Positions 51,477 through 60,671 of a stretch of 64,000 nt of DNA are shown in pieces (the stretch's first letter is position 1; each line of letters begins with the position of its first letter). The position numbers were made by a program, and so were the translations under genes. The notes below the pieces were generated by a model. It had not been told where the DNA came from and did no database searches. It worked only from the letters and a program-made list of their open reading frames with translations. Source of the DNA: Prevotella sp. (lineage in GTDB: Bacteria; Bacteroidota; Bacteroidia; Bacteroidales; Bacteroidaceae); contig JAFUAY010000010.1 in NCBI GenBank assembly GCA_017460515.1, positions 1-64,000 on the forward strand, given 5' to 3'.

Positions 51477-53531
51477 ATGAAGAATAACGACCTAAAAGTG
51501 AACCTCACATGGCATGATATTGCAATGCGTATTGCCCTTGTTCTTGTATCAGTAGCCCTGATAGTATGGTTCATGCCACGCAACACTCAACAAAGTTTTA
51601 AAATAGAACAAGGAAAGCCTTGGATATATTCTGACTTGACGGCTCCATTCGACTTCCCCGTCTACAAGAGCGAGGCTACACTGAAAATAGAGTGCGACAG
51701 TGTACTTCGAAACTATGAGCCATATTATATTCTGAAGAACGAATTGGGCGAACTGAAGGTTCGAGAGTTCTTGACGGACTATAACAAGAAAATGGAAGGT
51801 CTGCAAAATGACTATAAGAGCATCATTGCAAACCGATTAAGAATGTTCTATGAACAAGGCATCGCTGACACGAAAGCGCCAATAGGCAATGAGACAGATA
51901 CAGCCAAGAACATTCGCGTCATCAACGGCAAGGAAGTAATGAGCATACGCGCCTCAGAGACACTCACGGCTAAACAGGCATACGAACAGCTCATGAACGA
52001 TCCTACGATACAGCTCCATCGTGAGATTTTCTCACAGCTGAACATGAACGACTACATCATTCCAAACCTTATTTATGATAGTGAGCGCGATGAAGCCAGC
52101 AAGAAAGAATTGACCAGTACTGTTCCCAAGGCCAGCGGCGTTGTGCTGAAAGGTCAGAAGATCATTGATCGCGGAACGATTGTTGATGAAGAGAAATACT
52201 TGATGCTGGTGTCATACCAACGAGAAAATGAAAGACAGAATGAAAACGAGAACCAGCTCTCAACGACTATTCTTGGTGAAATCGTCTATGTGCTGATATT
52301 CATTACGGGCTTCACAGTATTCCTGAGCATTTTCCGATCCGACTATTTTGAGAAGATGCGCTCTATCGGTATGATCTATGCACTCATTGTGCTCTTCTCT
52401 ATCATAGCCTCATTGATGGTAAGCCACAACGTGCTCCACGTGTTTATCATCCCCTTTGCGATGGTACCCATCTTCATCCGTGTGTTCATGGATTCCCGTA
52501 CGGCCTTCATGTCGCATACCATCCTGGTACTTCTCTGTGCTTGCGTGCTGCAGGAGCCACTCGATTTCATTGCAGTTGAGATGACTGCAGGTCTGACAGC
52601 GATCATCTCACTTCGCGATTTGTCAAGCAGATCACAGTTGCTTTGGACTGCTGCCGTCGTCATGTTGACAAGTTGCTTGATAAATCTTGCCGTCGACCTG
52701 ATTCACACGCCTTCTTTCAAACAGATAGATCCGAGCACATACAACTACTTAATCTTCTGCGGACTGGTACTCTTCTGCACCTATCCCCTACTCTATATTA
52801 TGGAGAAGATGTTCGGCTACACTTCGAATATCACACTCATTGAGCTCAGCGATATGAACAAAGAACTGCTTCGACGTATGAGCGAGGAAGCGCCTGGAAC
52901 ATTCCAACATAGTATCCAAGTAGGTAATCTGGCAGCAGAGATTGCACGAAAGATCGGGGCTAAGCCTCAACTTGTACGCACAGGAGCCCTCTATCATGAC
53001 ATCGGAAAGATACAGAACCCCATCTATTTTACCGAGAACCAGTCCGGAGGTATCAATCCACACGAGCAGCTTACCGACATTGAAAGCGCCGGCATCATTA
53101 TCAGCCACGTCACCGAAGGATTGAAACTTGCCGATAAATACAACCTGCCAGAGGTCATCAAGAACTTCATCTCTACGCATCACGGACAGGGAAAGGCAAA
53201 GTTCTTCTACGTGAAGTATAAGAATGAACATCCAGATCAGGAGGTCGATGACCTGCTATTCACCTATCCAGGAATGAATCCCTTCACCAAGGAACAAGCC
53301 ATCCTGATGATGGCTGATGCGGTTGAAGCCGCTTCACGTTCACTGCCCGACTATACCGAACAGAGTATCCGGCAATTAGTTTCACGCATTATTGACTCTC
53401 AGGTGGAAGACGGATTCTTCCGTGACTGTCCTATTACTTACCGTGATATCCAGTATGCCAAGACAGTACTCATAGAGAAACTGAAGACTATCTATCACAC
53501 CCGTATCAGTTACCCCGAACTGAAAAAATAA
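51477..53531 (+). CDS. 7TMR-HD family phosphohydrolase (PgpH type)
   Basis: A 684-residue inner-membrane enzyme. An N-terminal membrane segment (residues about 15-35) is followed by an extracytoplasmic 7TMR-HDED domain (about 40-255), seven membrane helices (about 270-450) and a cytoplasmic HD domain (HSIQVGNLAAEIARKIGA, LYHDIGK, SHVTEG, STHHGQG). PgpH proteins hydrolyse cyclic di-AMP to pApA, so this is the likely reaction. The start at 51477 fits the promoter. Confidence 0.92.
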   Translation: MKNNDLKVNLTWHDIAMRIALVLVSVALIVWFMPRNTQQSFKIEQGKPWIYSDLTAPFDFPVYKSEATLKIECDSVLRNYEPYYILKNELGELKVREFLTDYNKKMEGLQNDYKSIIANRLRMFYEQGIADTKAPIGNETDTAKNIRVINGKEVMSIRASETLTAKQAYEQLMNDPTIQLHREIFSQLNMNDYIIPNLIYDSERDEASKKELTSTVPKASGVVLKGQKIIDRGTIVDEEKYLMLVSYQRENERQNENENQLSTTILGEIVYVLIFITGFTVFLSIFRSDYFEKMRSIGMIYALIVLFSIIASLMVSHNVLHVFIIPFAMVPIFIRVFMDSRTAFMSHTILVLLCACVLQEPLDFIAVEMTAGLTAIISLRDLSSRSQLLWTAAVVMLTSCLINLAVDLIHTPSFKQIDPSTYNYLIFCGLVLFCTYPLLYIMEKMFGYTSNITLIELSDMNKELLRRMSEEAPGTFQHSIQVGNLAAEIARKIGAKPQLVRTGALYHDIGKIQNPIYFTENQSGGINPHEQLTDIESAGIIISHVTEGLKLADKYNLPEVIKNFISTHHGQGKAKFFYVKYKNEHPDQEVDDLLFTYPGMNPFTKEQAILMMADAVEAASRSLPDYTEQSIRQLVSRIIDSQVEDGFFRDCPITYRDIQYAKTVLIEKLKTIYHTRISYPELKK

Positions 53532-53544
53532 ACGTTTAAGAGTT

Positions 53545-53636
53545 TTTTTGCACAAGAAGAATTATAAATGTGCAAAAAGGAGTGGTTTTTAAGGTAAATA
53601 TTTGCACAAAACTGCACATATGCGCAGTTTTTGTGC
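53545..53636 (+). promoter_or_regulatory. Cluster of TTTGCACA inverted repeats
   Basis: Between the HD phosphohydrolase gene and the FadL-type gene there are two inverted repeats built from the same word. TTTTTGCACA (53545-53554) pairs perfectly with 53569-53578. GCACAAAACTGC (53604-53615) pairs with 53624-53636 apart from one extra T. They may be terminator plus operator, or a structured leader. Confidence 0.5.
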
Positions 53637-53698
53637 GAATATTAATTAATTTATGTTAACTCAGAAAGAACAAATAGTTGTAATTCGAACAATAAATT

Positions 53699-53706
53699 TA
53701 CCTTTG
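53699..53706 (+). promoter_or_regulatory. -7 box of the first FadL-type gene
   Basis: TACCTTTG followed by CAG, 35 bp before the ATG at 53741. TTG at 53678 is a partial -33 element. Confidence 0.5.
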
Positions 53707-53740
53707 CAGCCGATTTTTTTAAGATTTGTTTTTAAAGGAT

Positions 53741-55366
53741 ATGAAAAATTTAAAAGTTTGTCTCGTCAGCGCATTGCTGGCAGCAACCGCATCAACTGCC
53801 ACTGCTGGTGGTATCTTAACCAACACGAATCAAAGCATTGATTTCCTTCGTAACCCTGCTCGCGATGCCGCTATCGGTCTCGATGGTGTCTATAGCAACC
53901 CTGCCGGTGTTGTTTTTTTGCCAGAAGGATTCCATCTCGGCATTAACTGGCAGTACGCTCACCAAACACGTACCATTACTTCTACAAATGAGGCTTTCAA
54001 ATATGGTCGTAAAAACAACAACAATACAACCAAGGTCTTTGAGGGTGTAGCCGATGCCCCGGTAATACCTTCTATTCAGGCTGCATGGAACAAAGGCGAC
54101 TGGAGTCTGCAGTTCAATTTCTCCGTTCCTGGCGGTGGTGGTAGCTGCGAGTTTGAAAATGGTCTGGGATCGTTTGAGAGTGTAGTAGGTAACATTGCCA
54201 CAAAATTCATGGCACTCGATCAGACTGCTGTGACTCTTAACGGACTTACCACTTCGCTGTCACCTATTTATGCCAGCCCTGTAGCTGCAGCAGCAGGTGT
54301 TACTCAGCCAGCTGCCATTCCCGTTAACGGTGTTGCCGGCTACGATATGGACAGCTATATGCAAGGTCGTCAGTACTACTTCGGATTCCAGTTAGGTGCT
54401 GCCTATAAGATTAAGGAGAATCTCTCTGTATACGGAGGTTTGCGTCTGCTCTATGGTACAGCAACTTACAAGGCTCGCATCAACAATATCATGGTAAAGA
54501 CAACTGCTGGAGGTTATGAAGACTTCGAGAGTTTCCTTCCTAAAGTTCCCGCACAGCTTCAGCAGAACCTCAGCACTGCACAGACCAACCTTGCGCTGAT
54601 TAACAAATACGAAGAGTTGGGAATGCCTATGACCGATGATTTGACAAAAGCAAAGGCTGCCTTGACACAGGGTATCACCACGCTTGAGGGAAGCAAGGCA
54701 GAATTGTCAAAGCTTGCCAAGTACTCTGAGGGTGTGAACCTGCTCTGCAACCAATCGTCACTGGGCATTGCTCCTATCATCGGTATTGACTATAAACTGA
54801 ACGACCAGTTTAACTTCGCCATGAAGTATGAATTCAAGACGCAGATTCGTATGAAGAACGAATCTACCGTGTTTGAAGCAAGTGAGATTGAAGCCGTCAA
54901 CAAATACAAGGACAGTGAAGAGGTCAATGAGGATGCCCCCGCATTGCTTACCGTTGGTGCCCAGTGGTCACCCATCAGCATTGTTCGCCTGAATGCCGGC
55001 GGTCACTATTACTTTGACAAGGACGCAAAATGGTATGGCAATGCACAGCAGAAACTGAGCAGCAACACTTACGAGATTCTGCTTGGTGCTGAATGGGATA
55101 TCACCGATCGTCTGACCATCTCGGCTGGCGGACAGATGACTCACTACGGACTTACCGATTCTTATATGAACGATATCTCGTTTGTAACCAGTTCGATGAG
55201 TTACGGCTTTGGTGCCAACTATAAGTTAAAGGAGAATGTAAGCCTGAAAGTCGGTTACTTCCAGACTGATTACGATACTTATGACCGTGTGACCTCACCT
55301 ACCGTAAAAGATTCGTTTACACGCACCAACCGTGTACTTGGACTTGGTTGTGATATTACGCTATAG
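53741..55366 (+). CDS. OmpP1/FadL-type outer-membrane protein (first copy)
   Basis: A 541-residue exported beta-barrel (signal peptide ending STATAGG). It follows the FadL/OmpP1 layout: an N-terminal NPAxD/YSNPAG plug region (FLRNPARDAAIGLDGVYSNP), periodic amphipathic strands, and a C-terminal strand ending in an aromatic-poor ITL. FadL proteins pass hydrophobic compounds through the outer membrane. An unusually long helical insert (about residues 270-330, rich in Leu, Lys, Ala and Thr) lies in one extracellular loop. The ATG at 53741 is preferred because it gives a clean signal peptide. Confidence 0.87.
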   Translation: MKNLKVCLVSALLAATASTATAGGILTNTNQSIDFLRNPARDAAIGLDGVYSNPAGVVFLPEGFHLGINWQYAHQTRTITSTNEAFKYGRKNNNNTTKVFEGVADAPVIPSIQAAWNKGDWSLQFNFSVPGGGGSCEFENGLGSFESVVGNIATKFMALDQTAVTLNGLTTSLSPIYASPVAAAAGVTQPAAIPVNGVAGYDMDSYMQGRQYYFGFQLGAAYKIKENLSVYGGLRLLYGTATYKARINNIMVKTTAGGYEDFESFLPKVPAQLQQNLSTAQTNLALINKYEELGMPMTDDLTKAKAALTQGITTLEGSKAELSKLAKYSEGVNLLCNQSSLGIAPIIGIDYKLNDQFNFAMKYEFKTQIRMKNESTVFEASEIEAVNKYKDSEEVNEDAPALLTVGAQWSPISIVRLNAGGHYYFDKDAKWYGNAQQKLSSNTYEILLGAEWDITDRLTISAGGQMTHYGLTDSYMNDISFVTSSMSYGFGANYKLKENVSLKVGYFQTDYDTYDRVTSPTVKDSFTRTNRVLGLGCDITL

Positions 55367-55378
55367 TTTGTATTCGCA

Positions 55379-55466
55379 AACCCTATTGATTACGCTTGCT
55401 AAACATGGTGTTTACGACACGTAAACATGATGATTACAACACGTAAACATGGTGTTTACGAAAACA
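55379..55466. repeat. 22-bp tandem array F, 4 units
   Basis: Units begin at 55379, 55401, 55423 and 55445, each 22 bp. The last three read AAACATGGTGTTTACGACAC with few changes; the first is of the CTATTGATTAC type. It is the same family as array C at 1371. It starts 13 bp after the stop of the FadL-type gene. Confidence 0.92.
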
Positions 55467-55469
55467 AAA

Positions 55470-55512
55470 AGAATGCTCCGCAGTTTTTCAACCGCAGAGC
55501 ATTCTATTTTTA
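55470..55512. terminator. Bidirectional terminator between the two FadL-type genes
   Basis: A 9-bp stem AGAATGCTC (55470-55478) with GAGCATTCT (55497-55505), extended by two further pairs, is flanked by A-rich and T-rich runs. Array F precedes it. The rest of the gap to 55560 shows nothing. Confidence 0.8.
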
Positions 55513-55560
55513 TGTACTATTTCGACCTGTATCAATCGTAGAGAACTCTAAGTCGACACG

Positions 55561-56925
55561 TTAGAACTTATAGTCGACACCCAAGCCAATCACGTGATTG
55601 GTACGAGAGTAGACATCCTTGCCACTATAGTTTGTATTCAGATAGTTAGGCTGTTCCTTGGTGTAGTCACTATAAATGGTAACAAAATAGCCTGCATTAA
55701 GTCGAACTTTCTCATTAATATTCCATGCGCCACCCAGACCTACGCTGTAGCTGTCACAGGCAAATGAAGTATTCTGCTGGTAGTTGTCGGCTAACCCATA
55801 GTCAGTACGCTGACCACCACAACTGACAGTGAACTTCTCATTGATATCATATTCCACACCTGCCAAAATCTCGTGGGTGCCATGTTTGAGTTCCTTTTGG
55901 CGATCACCGGCCATCTTAGCATTCTTATCATCGAAGAAGTGATACTCTAAAGTAGCACGCAACTTTGGAGTAAACTCATAGCCTGCAGCAAGAGAAAGCA
56001 GAGCAGGCATGTCGTAACGAACGTGAGCGCCATCTTCATAGTCTGCTGCCAGATCGCCCAATCCTGCTGGCAATTTTTCGGTTGTATTCTCAGTATTTAT
56101 CTTGGTACGGAACTCATAGCGGGCTGCCAATGTGAGACCATTCTGATGAAAGTCAAGAGAGAGGATTGGTGTGAACCCCCATCCGCGCTGCACACAGTCA
56201 AGTTCCATATTAACAAGTTCCTTATTTCCCAAAGCAGGTAGAGTCGTGGCCTTGACATACGCCTTGCTGTAGCCGTCGTAATAGTTGGCACGCAGACCAA
56301 CAGCACCAGCCAGATAATCGGTAAATTTATAGGAGAAGTTCACCTGTCCGCCATAGATGTACTGCTTACCCTTGACTTCTGAGTCGATAGAATACATATC
56401 GGGGGTAATAACCATCTTGGTCGGATCAGTGGGAGCCGCCATCTTAGCAGCAAGTGTCTGCTTGAAAATACTTCCCATCACCAAAGTATTGAACATAGGA
56501 ATACCCTCATCATATTTCACAAATCCACCACTGCCCACGATACCTATCATAGCAGATACTGCCCAACGATCTTTTTTATATGATGCGAAAAGCGCTGGCA
56601 CGATAGGCGCCGAGGCTACTCCCTCGAACTTCTTATCAATGGTATAGCCATTGTATACGCTTGGTACAGCCAGATAGTTGGGAACCGAAGTCTCAATATC
56701 ACGATTCTGCCAAGGCTTCTGGAAGTTCAGAGATAATTGAAGGCCTTCATGTCCCCATACAAGACCTGCAGGGTTAGAATAGGCGGCATCAATATCAAAT
56801 GAAGCGCCACGCGCCATCATACGATCAAAAGCGATGTGATAGTTTGTGTTTGTCATCAAACCGCCTGCACATACAGTTGCTGCAAAACTCATCATAGCAG
56901 CCATTAACGTAAACAATCTTCTCAT
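55561..56925 (-). CDS. OmpP1/FadL-type outer-membrane protein (second copy)
   Basis: A 454-residue exported beta-barrel (signal peptide ending TVCAGG) related to the convergent neighbour. It shares the GLMTNTNYHIAFDRMMARGASFDIDAAYSNPAG-type plug region in diverged form and ends in the strand VIGLGVDYKF with a C-terminal Phe, typical for barrel insertion. It lacks the long helical insert of the first copy. Predicted role: outer-membrane uptake of hydrophobic substrates. Confidence 0.87.
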   Translation of the reverse strand: MRRLFTLMAAMMSFAATVCAGGLMTNTNYHIAFDRMMARGASFDIDAAYSNPAGLVWGHEGLQLSLNFQKPWQNRDIETSVPNYLAVPSVYNGYTIDKKFEGVASAPIVPALFASYKKDRWAVSAMIGIVGSGGFVKYDEGIPMFNTLVMGSIFKQTLAAKMAAPTDPTKMVITPDMYSIDSEVKGKQYIYGGQVNFSYKFTDYLAGAVGLRANYYDGYSKAYVKATTLPALGNKELVNMELDCVQRGWGFTPILSLDFHQNGLTLAARYEFRTKINTENTTEKLPAGLGDLAADYEDGAHVRYDMPALLSLAAGYEFTPKLRATLEYHFFDDKNAKMAGDRQKELKHGTHEILAGVEYDINEKFTVSCGGQRTDYGLADNYQQNTSFACDSYSVGLGGAWNINEKVRLNAGYFVTIYSDYTKEQPNYLNTNYSGKDVYSRTNHVIGLGVDYKF

Positions 56926-56955
56926 TATTACAAAAATTGGTTAAGAATTCGGGTG

Positions 56956-56963
56956 CAAAGTTA
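56956..56963 (-). promoter_or_regulatory. -7 box of the second FadL-type gene
   Basis: TAACTTTG followed by C on the minus strand, 30 bp before the ATG at 56925. No clear -33 match. Confidence 0.45.
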
Positions 56964-57056
56964 CAAACAAAAATTAAATAATCCGAATTTTTGGCAAATA
57001 AAATTCCTGAATGAAACAAAACTTGCAGTTGAATGACATATATTCTGTAGAATTGT

Positions 57057-57087
57057 TTTGAGAAATGGAACTATTTATCTATTTTTG
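57057..57087 (+). promoter_or_regulatory. Promoter of the glycosyltransferase gene
   Basis: TTTG (57057-57060), a 19-bp spacer and TATTTTTG (57080-57087), 16 bp before the ATG at 57104. This excludes the longer frame starting at 57065. Confidence 0.7.
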
Positions 57088-57103
57088 CAAAAAAATAAAA
57101 ACT

Positions 57104-58231
57104 ATGAGAATCGGCATTGAAGCGCAAAGAATCTTCCGAAAGAACAAACACGGAATGGACTACGTGGTGTTACAGGAAATCAAGGAATTACAGCAGATAG
57201 ACACTGAAAATGAATACTATGTGTTCGTAAAGCCAGGTGAAGACCGCTGTGTGGAAAGCACTGGTAATGTTCATATCATTGAACTGAACTGCCCCACCTA
57301 TCCACTTTGGGAGCAATGGGCACTACCCAAGGCTGCGAAGAAGTATCACGTAGACCTGCTTCACTGCACGAGTAATACTGCTCCCATCTGGTGTGACATA
57401 CCCTTGGTGCTCACACTTCACGATATCATCTTCCTGGAACCACGCGACAAACAGAACCACTCGCTCTACCAGAACATGGGATGGTTCTATAGAAGGCTCG
57501 TAGTGCCAAGAATACTGGACAAATGCAAACGTATTATCACGGTATCAAATTTTGAGAAAGAAAATATCATCAAGAAGTTAGGCATACCTACAGAGCGAAT
57601 GGCCATGATTTACAATGGCTATAACGACTGGTTCAAACCACAGGAAGACCATGAGAGCATCTACAAGAAATACATCGAAGAAGCAGGGTATTTCTTCTTC
57701 TTAGGCAATACCGATCCGAAGAAGAACACAGAGCGCACATTGGTAGCCTACTCGAACTATCTTAAACAGTCAAAGACAAAACGCAAGCTGCTGATGGCTG
57801 ATCTGGCCAAAGATTACCTGAACGGAATCATTGAGCGCAACGGTATTGACAATATCCGGGAAAACATCGTCATGCCTGGCTACATTGTAAACAGCGACCT
57901 GCCGTTTATCTATAACAATGCTTTTGCCTTTCTTTACACCTCATTGAGGGAGAGTTTCGGTATTCCCCTATTGGAAGGTATGGCCTGTGGCGTTCCCGTC
58001 ATCACAAGCAATACTTCTTCCATGCCTGAAATAGGAGGAAAAGATGCTATACTCATCAACCCTGAAAGCAGTGAAGAGATTACACAAGCCATGCTCCGAC
58101 TGGAAAATGACGAAGTGTTTTACCAGCAGCAGAAGGCAGTCGGACTGGAACGAGCCAGTCATTTCTCCTGGAGGAAAACAGCTGAAGAGTTGCTTACACT
58201 ATATGAGGACGTGTTAAGGAATCAGGAATAG
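57104..58231 (+). CDS. Family 4-type glycosyltransferase
   Basis: A 375-residue GT-B glycosyltransferase of the glycosyl transferase 1/4 group. The N-terminal half starts MRIGIEAQRIF and has the HDIIFLEPRD segment. The donor-binding half has FLGNTDPKKN and SLRESFGIPLLEGMACGVP, which contains the conserved E-x7-E pattern. It is a cytoplasmic or peripheral membrane enzyme; a role in surface polysaccharide synthesis is likely but the sugars are unknown. Monocistronic, ending 10 bp before the convergent priA. Confidence 0.88.
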   Translation: MRIGIEAQRIFRKNKHGMDYVVLQEIKELQQIDTENEYYVFVKPGEDRCVESTGNVHIIELNCPTYPLWEQWALPKAAKKYHVDLLHCTSNTAPIWCDIPLVLTLHDIIFLEPRDKQNHSLYQNMGWFYRRLVVPRILDKCKRIITVSNFEKENIIKKLGIPTERMAMIYNGYNDWFKPQEDHESIYKKYIEEAGYFFFLGNTDPKKNTERTLVAYSNYLKQSKTKRKLLMADLAKDYLNGIIERNGIDNIRENIVMPGYIVNSDLPFIYNNAFAFLYTSLRESFGIPLLEGMACGVPVITSNTSSMPEIGGKDAILINPESSEEITQAMLRLENDEVFYQQQKAVGLERASHFSWRKTAEELLTLYEDVLRNQE

Positions 58232-58241
58232 TGAGGCACGA

Positions 58242-60572
58242 CTATAGCGGATCCACATCAAAATAAAGCTGAAGACCATTGTAACGTTTGTCTTGCAAGA
58301 GCTGTTGCTGGGCAAACGCCAGGTACTGTCGTACACGCGGCATGTCAATACCATTCTCCAATTTGACAACCAGTTTGCGGATACTCAAGGTCTTTACACG
58401 CGAAACAGATGGCTTGTCAGGGCCCAGCACTCTACCCCCGAACCACTGACGAAGACGAGTGCCCATCTCCATACTGGCTGTATGAACCGTCTGATCATTC
58501 TTATGTTTCAAATAGACATAGACAAGACGGTGGAAAGGAGGATAGCAGAACAAACGGCGTTCGGCTAACAGATTCTTATAGAAAGATGTATAGTCGTTTC
58601 GAACAACCTCCTGTATGACCGGTAGCTGCGGATTCTTGGTTTGTAGAATCACCAATCCACGACGACCTTTTCTTCCTGCACGTCCACTTACTTGTGACAT
58701 CATCAGAAAAGCATGCTCGTAAGCGCGGAAATCAGGCTGATTCAACATACCATCTGCATTCAAAATGCCCACTACAGACACTCTCCCAAAGTCAAGTCCC
58801 TTGCTAATCATTTGGGTACCTATCAGCAGATTAGTACGTCCTGCAGAGAAATCACTGATAATACGTTCATAAGCATTTCTCGTACGGGTGGTATCCAAAT
58901 CCATTCGAGAGATGCGAGCTTCAGGAAGAATCTCACGTATCTGGTCCTCAATCTTTTCAGTGCCATAACCCCTACCCTGCAACTGCTTACAGCCACAGGA
59001 AGGACACTCGGTAGGAATCTGATAGGTGTAGCCGCAATAGTGACAGGTCAGCTGGTTCATGCTTTTATGAAGCGTCAGTGACACATCACAATGTTCACAA
59101 CGTGGAACCCATCCGCACTGACGACACTCCAGCATAGGTGCCCACCCGCGACGGTTCTGGAACAGGATGGCCTGCTCACCACGTTCAAGCGCTTCACGCA
59201 CACGTAGCAATAAGAGAGGTGAGAACGGACCATTCATCATCTTACGACGTTGTAAATCTTTTATATCAACCACCTGTATCTCTGGTAATTCGATACCAGC
59301 ATAACGTTCTTTCAATTCCACATGACCATACTTCCCCGTTTGTGCGTTATAGTATGTTTCAGCACAAGGAGTGGCAGTACCCAAAAGTATTCGGGGAGAG
59401 CATTGAGGAGATTGTGAATAGAAAGAGCTGAGCATGATAGCCGCACTGCGAGCATGATAACGGGGAGCGGGATCCTGTTGCTTGTAACTGGTCTCATGTT
59501 CCTCATCAACAATGACAAGTCCCAGTCTCTGGAAAGGAAGGAACACAGCACTGCGAGCACCCAAAATCACATCGTATGGGTTTTCAGAGAGCTGTTTCTG
59601 CCATATCTCAACACGCTCGGCATCACTGTATTTGGAGTGATAAATGCCCAGGCGGTTGCCAAACACGCGCTGAAGACGCTCCATCATCTGAACAGTCAGC
59701 GCTATCTCAGGCATCAGGAAGAGCACCTGATGATGCTGTTCCAACTCTCGTTTGATCAGATGGATATAGATTTCGGTCTTGCCACTCGACGTTACACCAT
59801 GCAGAAGGGTCACACTCTTCTTCAGAAAAGAGAAGAGAATCTGGTTATATGCTTCCTGCTGAGCAGAACTAAGGGCCTTGATGTTCTCCAGGTGTGGCTC
59901 GCCTGCATTGTTCAGACGCCCCACTTCCACTTCATAGGTCTCCAGATATTTCTTCTTCTGCAGAGCGTTCAGTGTAGCCGAATCAGCACCAGAAGCATTC
60001 ATCAGTTCTTCACGAGTTATCTCGCTAATACCTACTTTCTCTTCAGGTAATGGCGTTCCCTGCTTCCTCAACTCATCAAGAAGAGCGAAATCCACCTGAT
60101 CCCAACCTGACAATTGCAGATAACTAATAAATGCCTCCTGCTGCTTGGGCGCACGTGCCAGAAGATTGAGAGCAACATGCAGGGTCGGTTCATTACCATA
60201 ATTAGCAGTCAACCGGATATAGGTCTCTGTACGTGGCTTATAGCCATCTTCTGCTTTCAAGCCTGCTGGAATGGCAGCCTTATATACCTCACCAATGGGC
60301 GACATGTAATAATCTGCTATCCACTGCCAAAGACGGAACTGGTTTTCCTGCAAAATTGGCCGTTCATCCAAGAGCATCTCGATATCCTTCACAGCATAGC
60401 CCTTTGGCTTTTCGTCATGGAGTCGAGCGATGATGCCGATATACTTTTTCGATGTTCCAAAAGGAACTACCACACGCATGCCGAAAGCCACCCTATCCTT
60501 CAGCGACTGAGGAATAGCGTAGGTAAAGAAGCCTTCAAGCGGCAATGGTAATATAATATCAGCGTACGTCAA
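58242..60572 (-). CDS. priA: Primosomal protein N' (replication restart helicase)
   Basis: A 776-residue superfamily 2 helicase that reloads the replisome at stalled forks. The N-terminal DNA-binding domain starts YADIILPLPLEGFFTY. Walker A is GVTSSGKTEIY and Walker B is DEEH. Eight zinc-binding cysteines lie in the CRQCGWVPRCEHC and CHYCGYTY ... CPSCGC segments. The only in-frame start near the conserved N-terminus is TTG at 60572, because a TAA lies five codons upstream. A 7-codon upstream frame ends across that TTG. Confidence 0.95.
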   Translation of the reverse strand: MTYADIILPLPLEGFFTYAIPQSLKDRVAFGMRVVVPFGTSKKYIGIIARLHDEKPKGYAVKDIEMLLDERPILQENQFRLWQWIADYYMSPIGEVYKAAIPAGLKAEDGYKPRTETYIRLTANYGNEPTLHVALNLLARAPKQQEAFISYLQLSGWDQVDFALLDELRKQGTPLPEEKVGISEITREELMNASGADSATLNALQKKKYLETYEVEVGRLNNAGEPHLENIKALSSAQQEAYNQILFSFLKKSVTLLHGVTSSGKTEIYIHLIKRELEQHHQVLFLMPEIALTVQMMERLQRVFGNRLGIYHSKYSDAERVEIWQKQLSENPYDVILGARSAVFLPFQRLGLVIVDEEHETSYKQQDPAPRYHARSAAIMLSSFYSQSPQCSPRILLGTATPCAETYYNAQTGKYGHVELKERYAGIELPEIQVVDIKDLQRRKMMNGPFSPLLLLRVREALERGEQAILFQNRRGWAPMLECRQCGWVPRCEHCDVSLTLHKSMNQLTCHYCGYTYQIPTECPSCGCKQLQGRGYGTEKIEDQIREILPEARISRMDLDTTRTRNAYERIISDFSAGRTNLLIGTQMISKGLDFGRVSVVGILNADGMLNQPDFRAYEHAFLMMSQVSGRAGRKGRRGLVILQTKNPQLPVIQEVVRNDYTSFYKNLLAERRLFCYPPFHRLVYVYLKHKNDQTVHTASMEMGTRLRQWFGGRVLGPDKPSVSRVKTLSIRKLVVKLENGIDMPRVRQYLAFAQQQLLQDKRYNGLQLYFDVDPL

Positions 60573-60592
60573 GCGATGACTCTTTTATCCAT
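60569..60592 (-). CDS. Possible leader peptide overlapping the priA start
   Basis: ATG at 60592 opens a 7-codon frame (MDKRVIA) whose TGA overlaps the priA TTG start as TTGA. This geometry allows translational coupling or reinitiation. It may be chance. Confidence 0.3.
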   Translation of the reverse strand: MDKRVIA

Positions 60593-60603
60593 GATTAATG
60601 ATG

Positions 60604-60611
60604 CAAAGGTA
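60604..60611 (-). promoter_or_regulatory. -7 box of priA
   Basis: TACCTTTG followed by C on the minus strand, just after the terminator of the upstream gene. No clear -33 match. Confidence 0.45.
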
Positions 60612-60615
60612 AACA

Positions 60616-60652
60616 AAAAAAAGCAGATGCCATCAGTGACATCTGCTTTTTT
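60616..60652 (-). terminator. Terminator of the small barrel gene
   Basis: GCAGATG and CATCTGC form a 7-bp stem extended by A/T pairs to about 12 bp. A T-run follows in the minus direction, between the barrel gene and priA. Confidence 0.75.
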
Positions 60653-60671
60653 ATAATTGTGAGCTATATTT

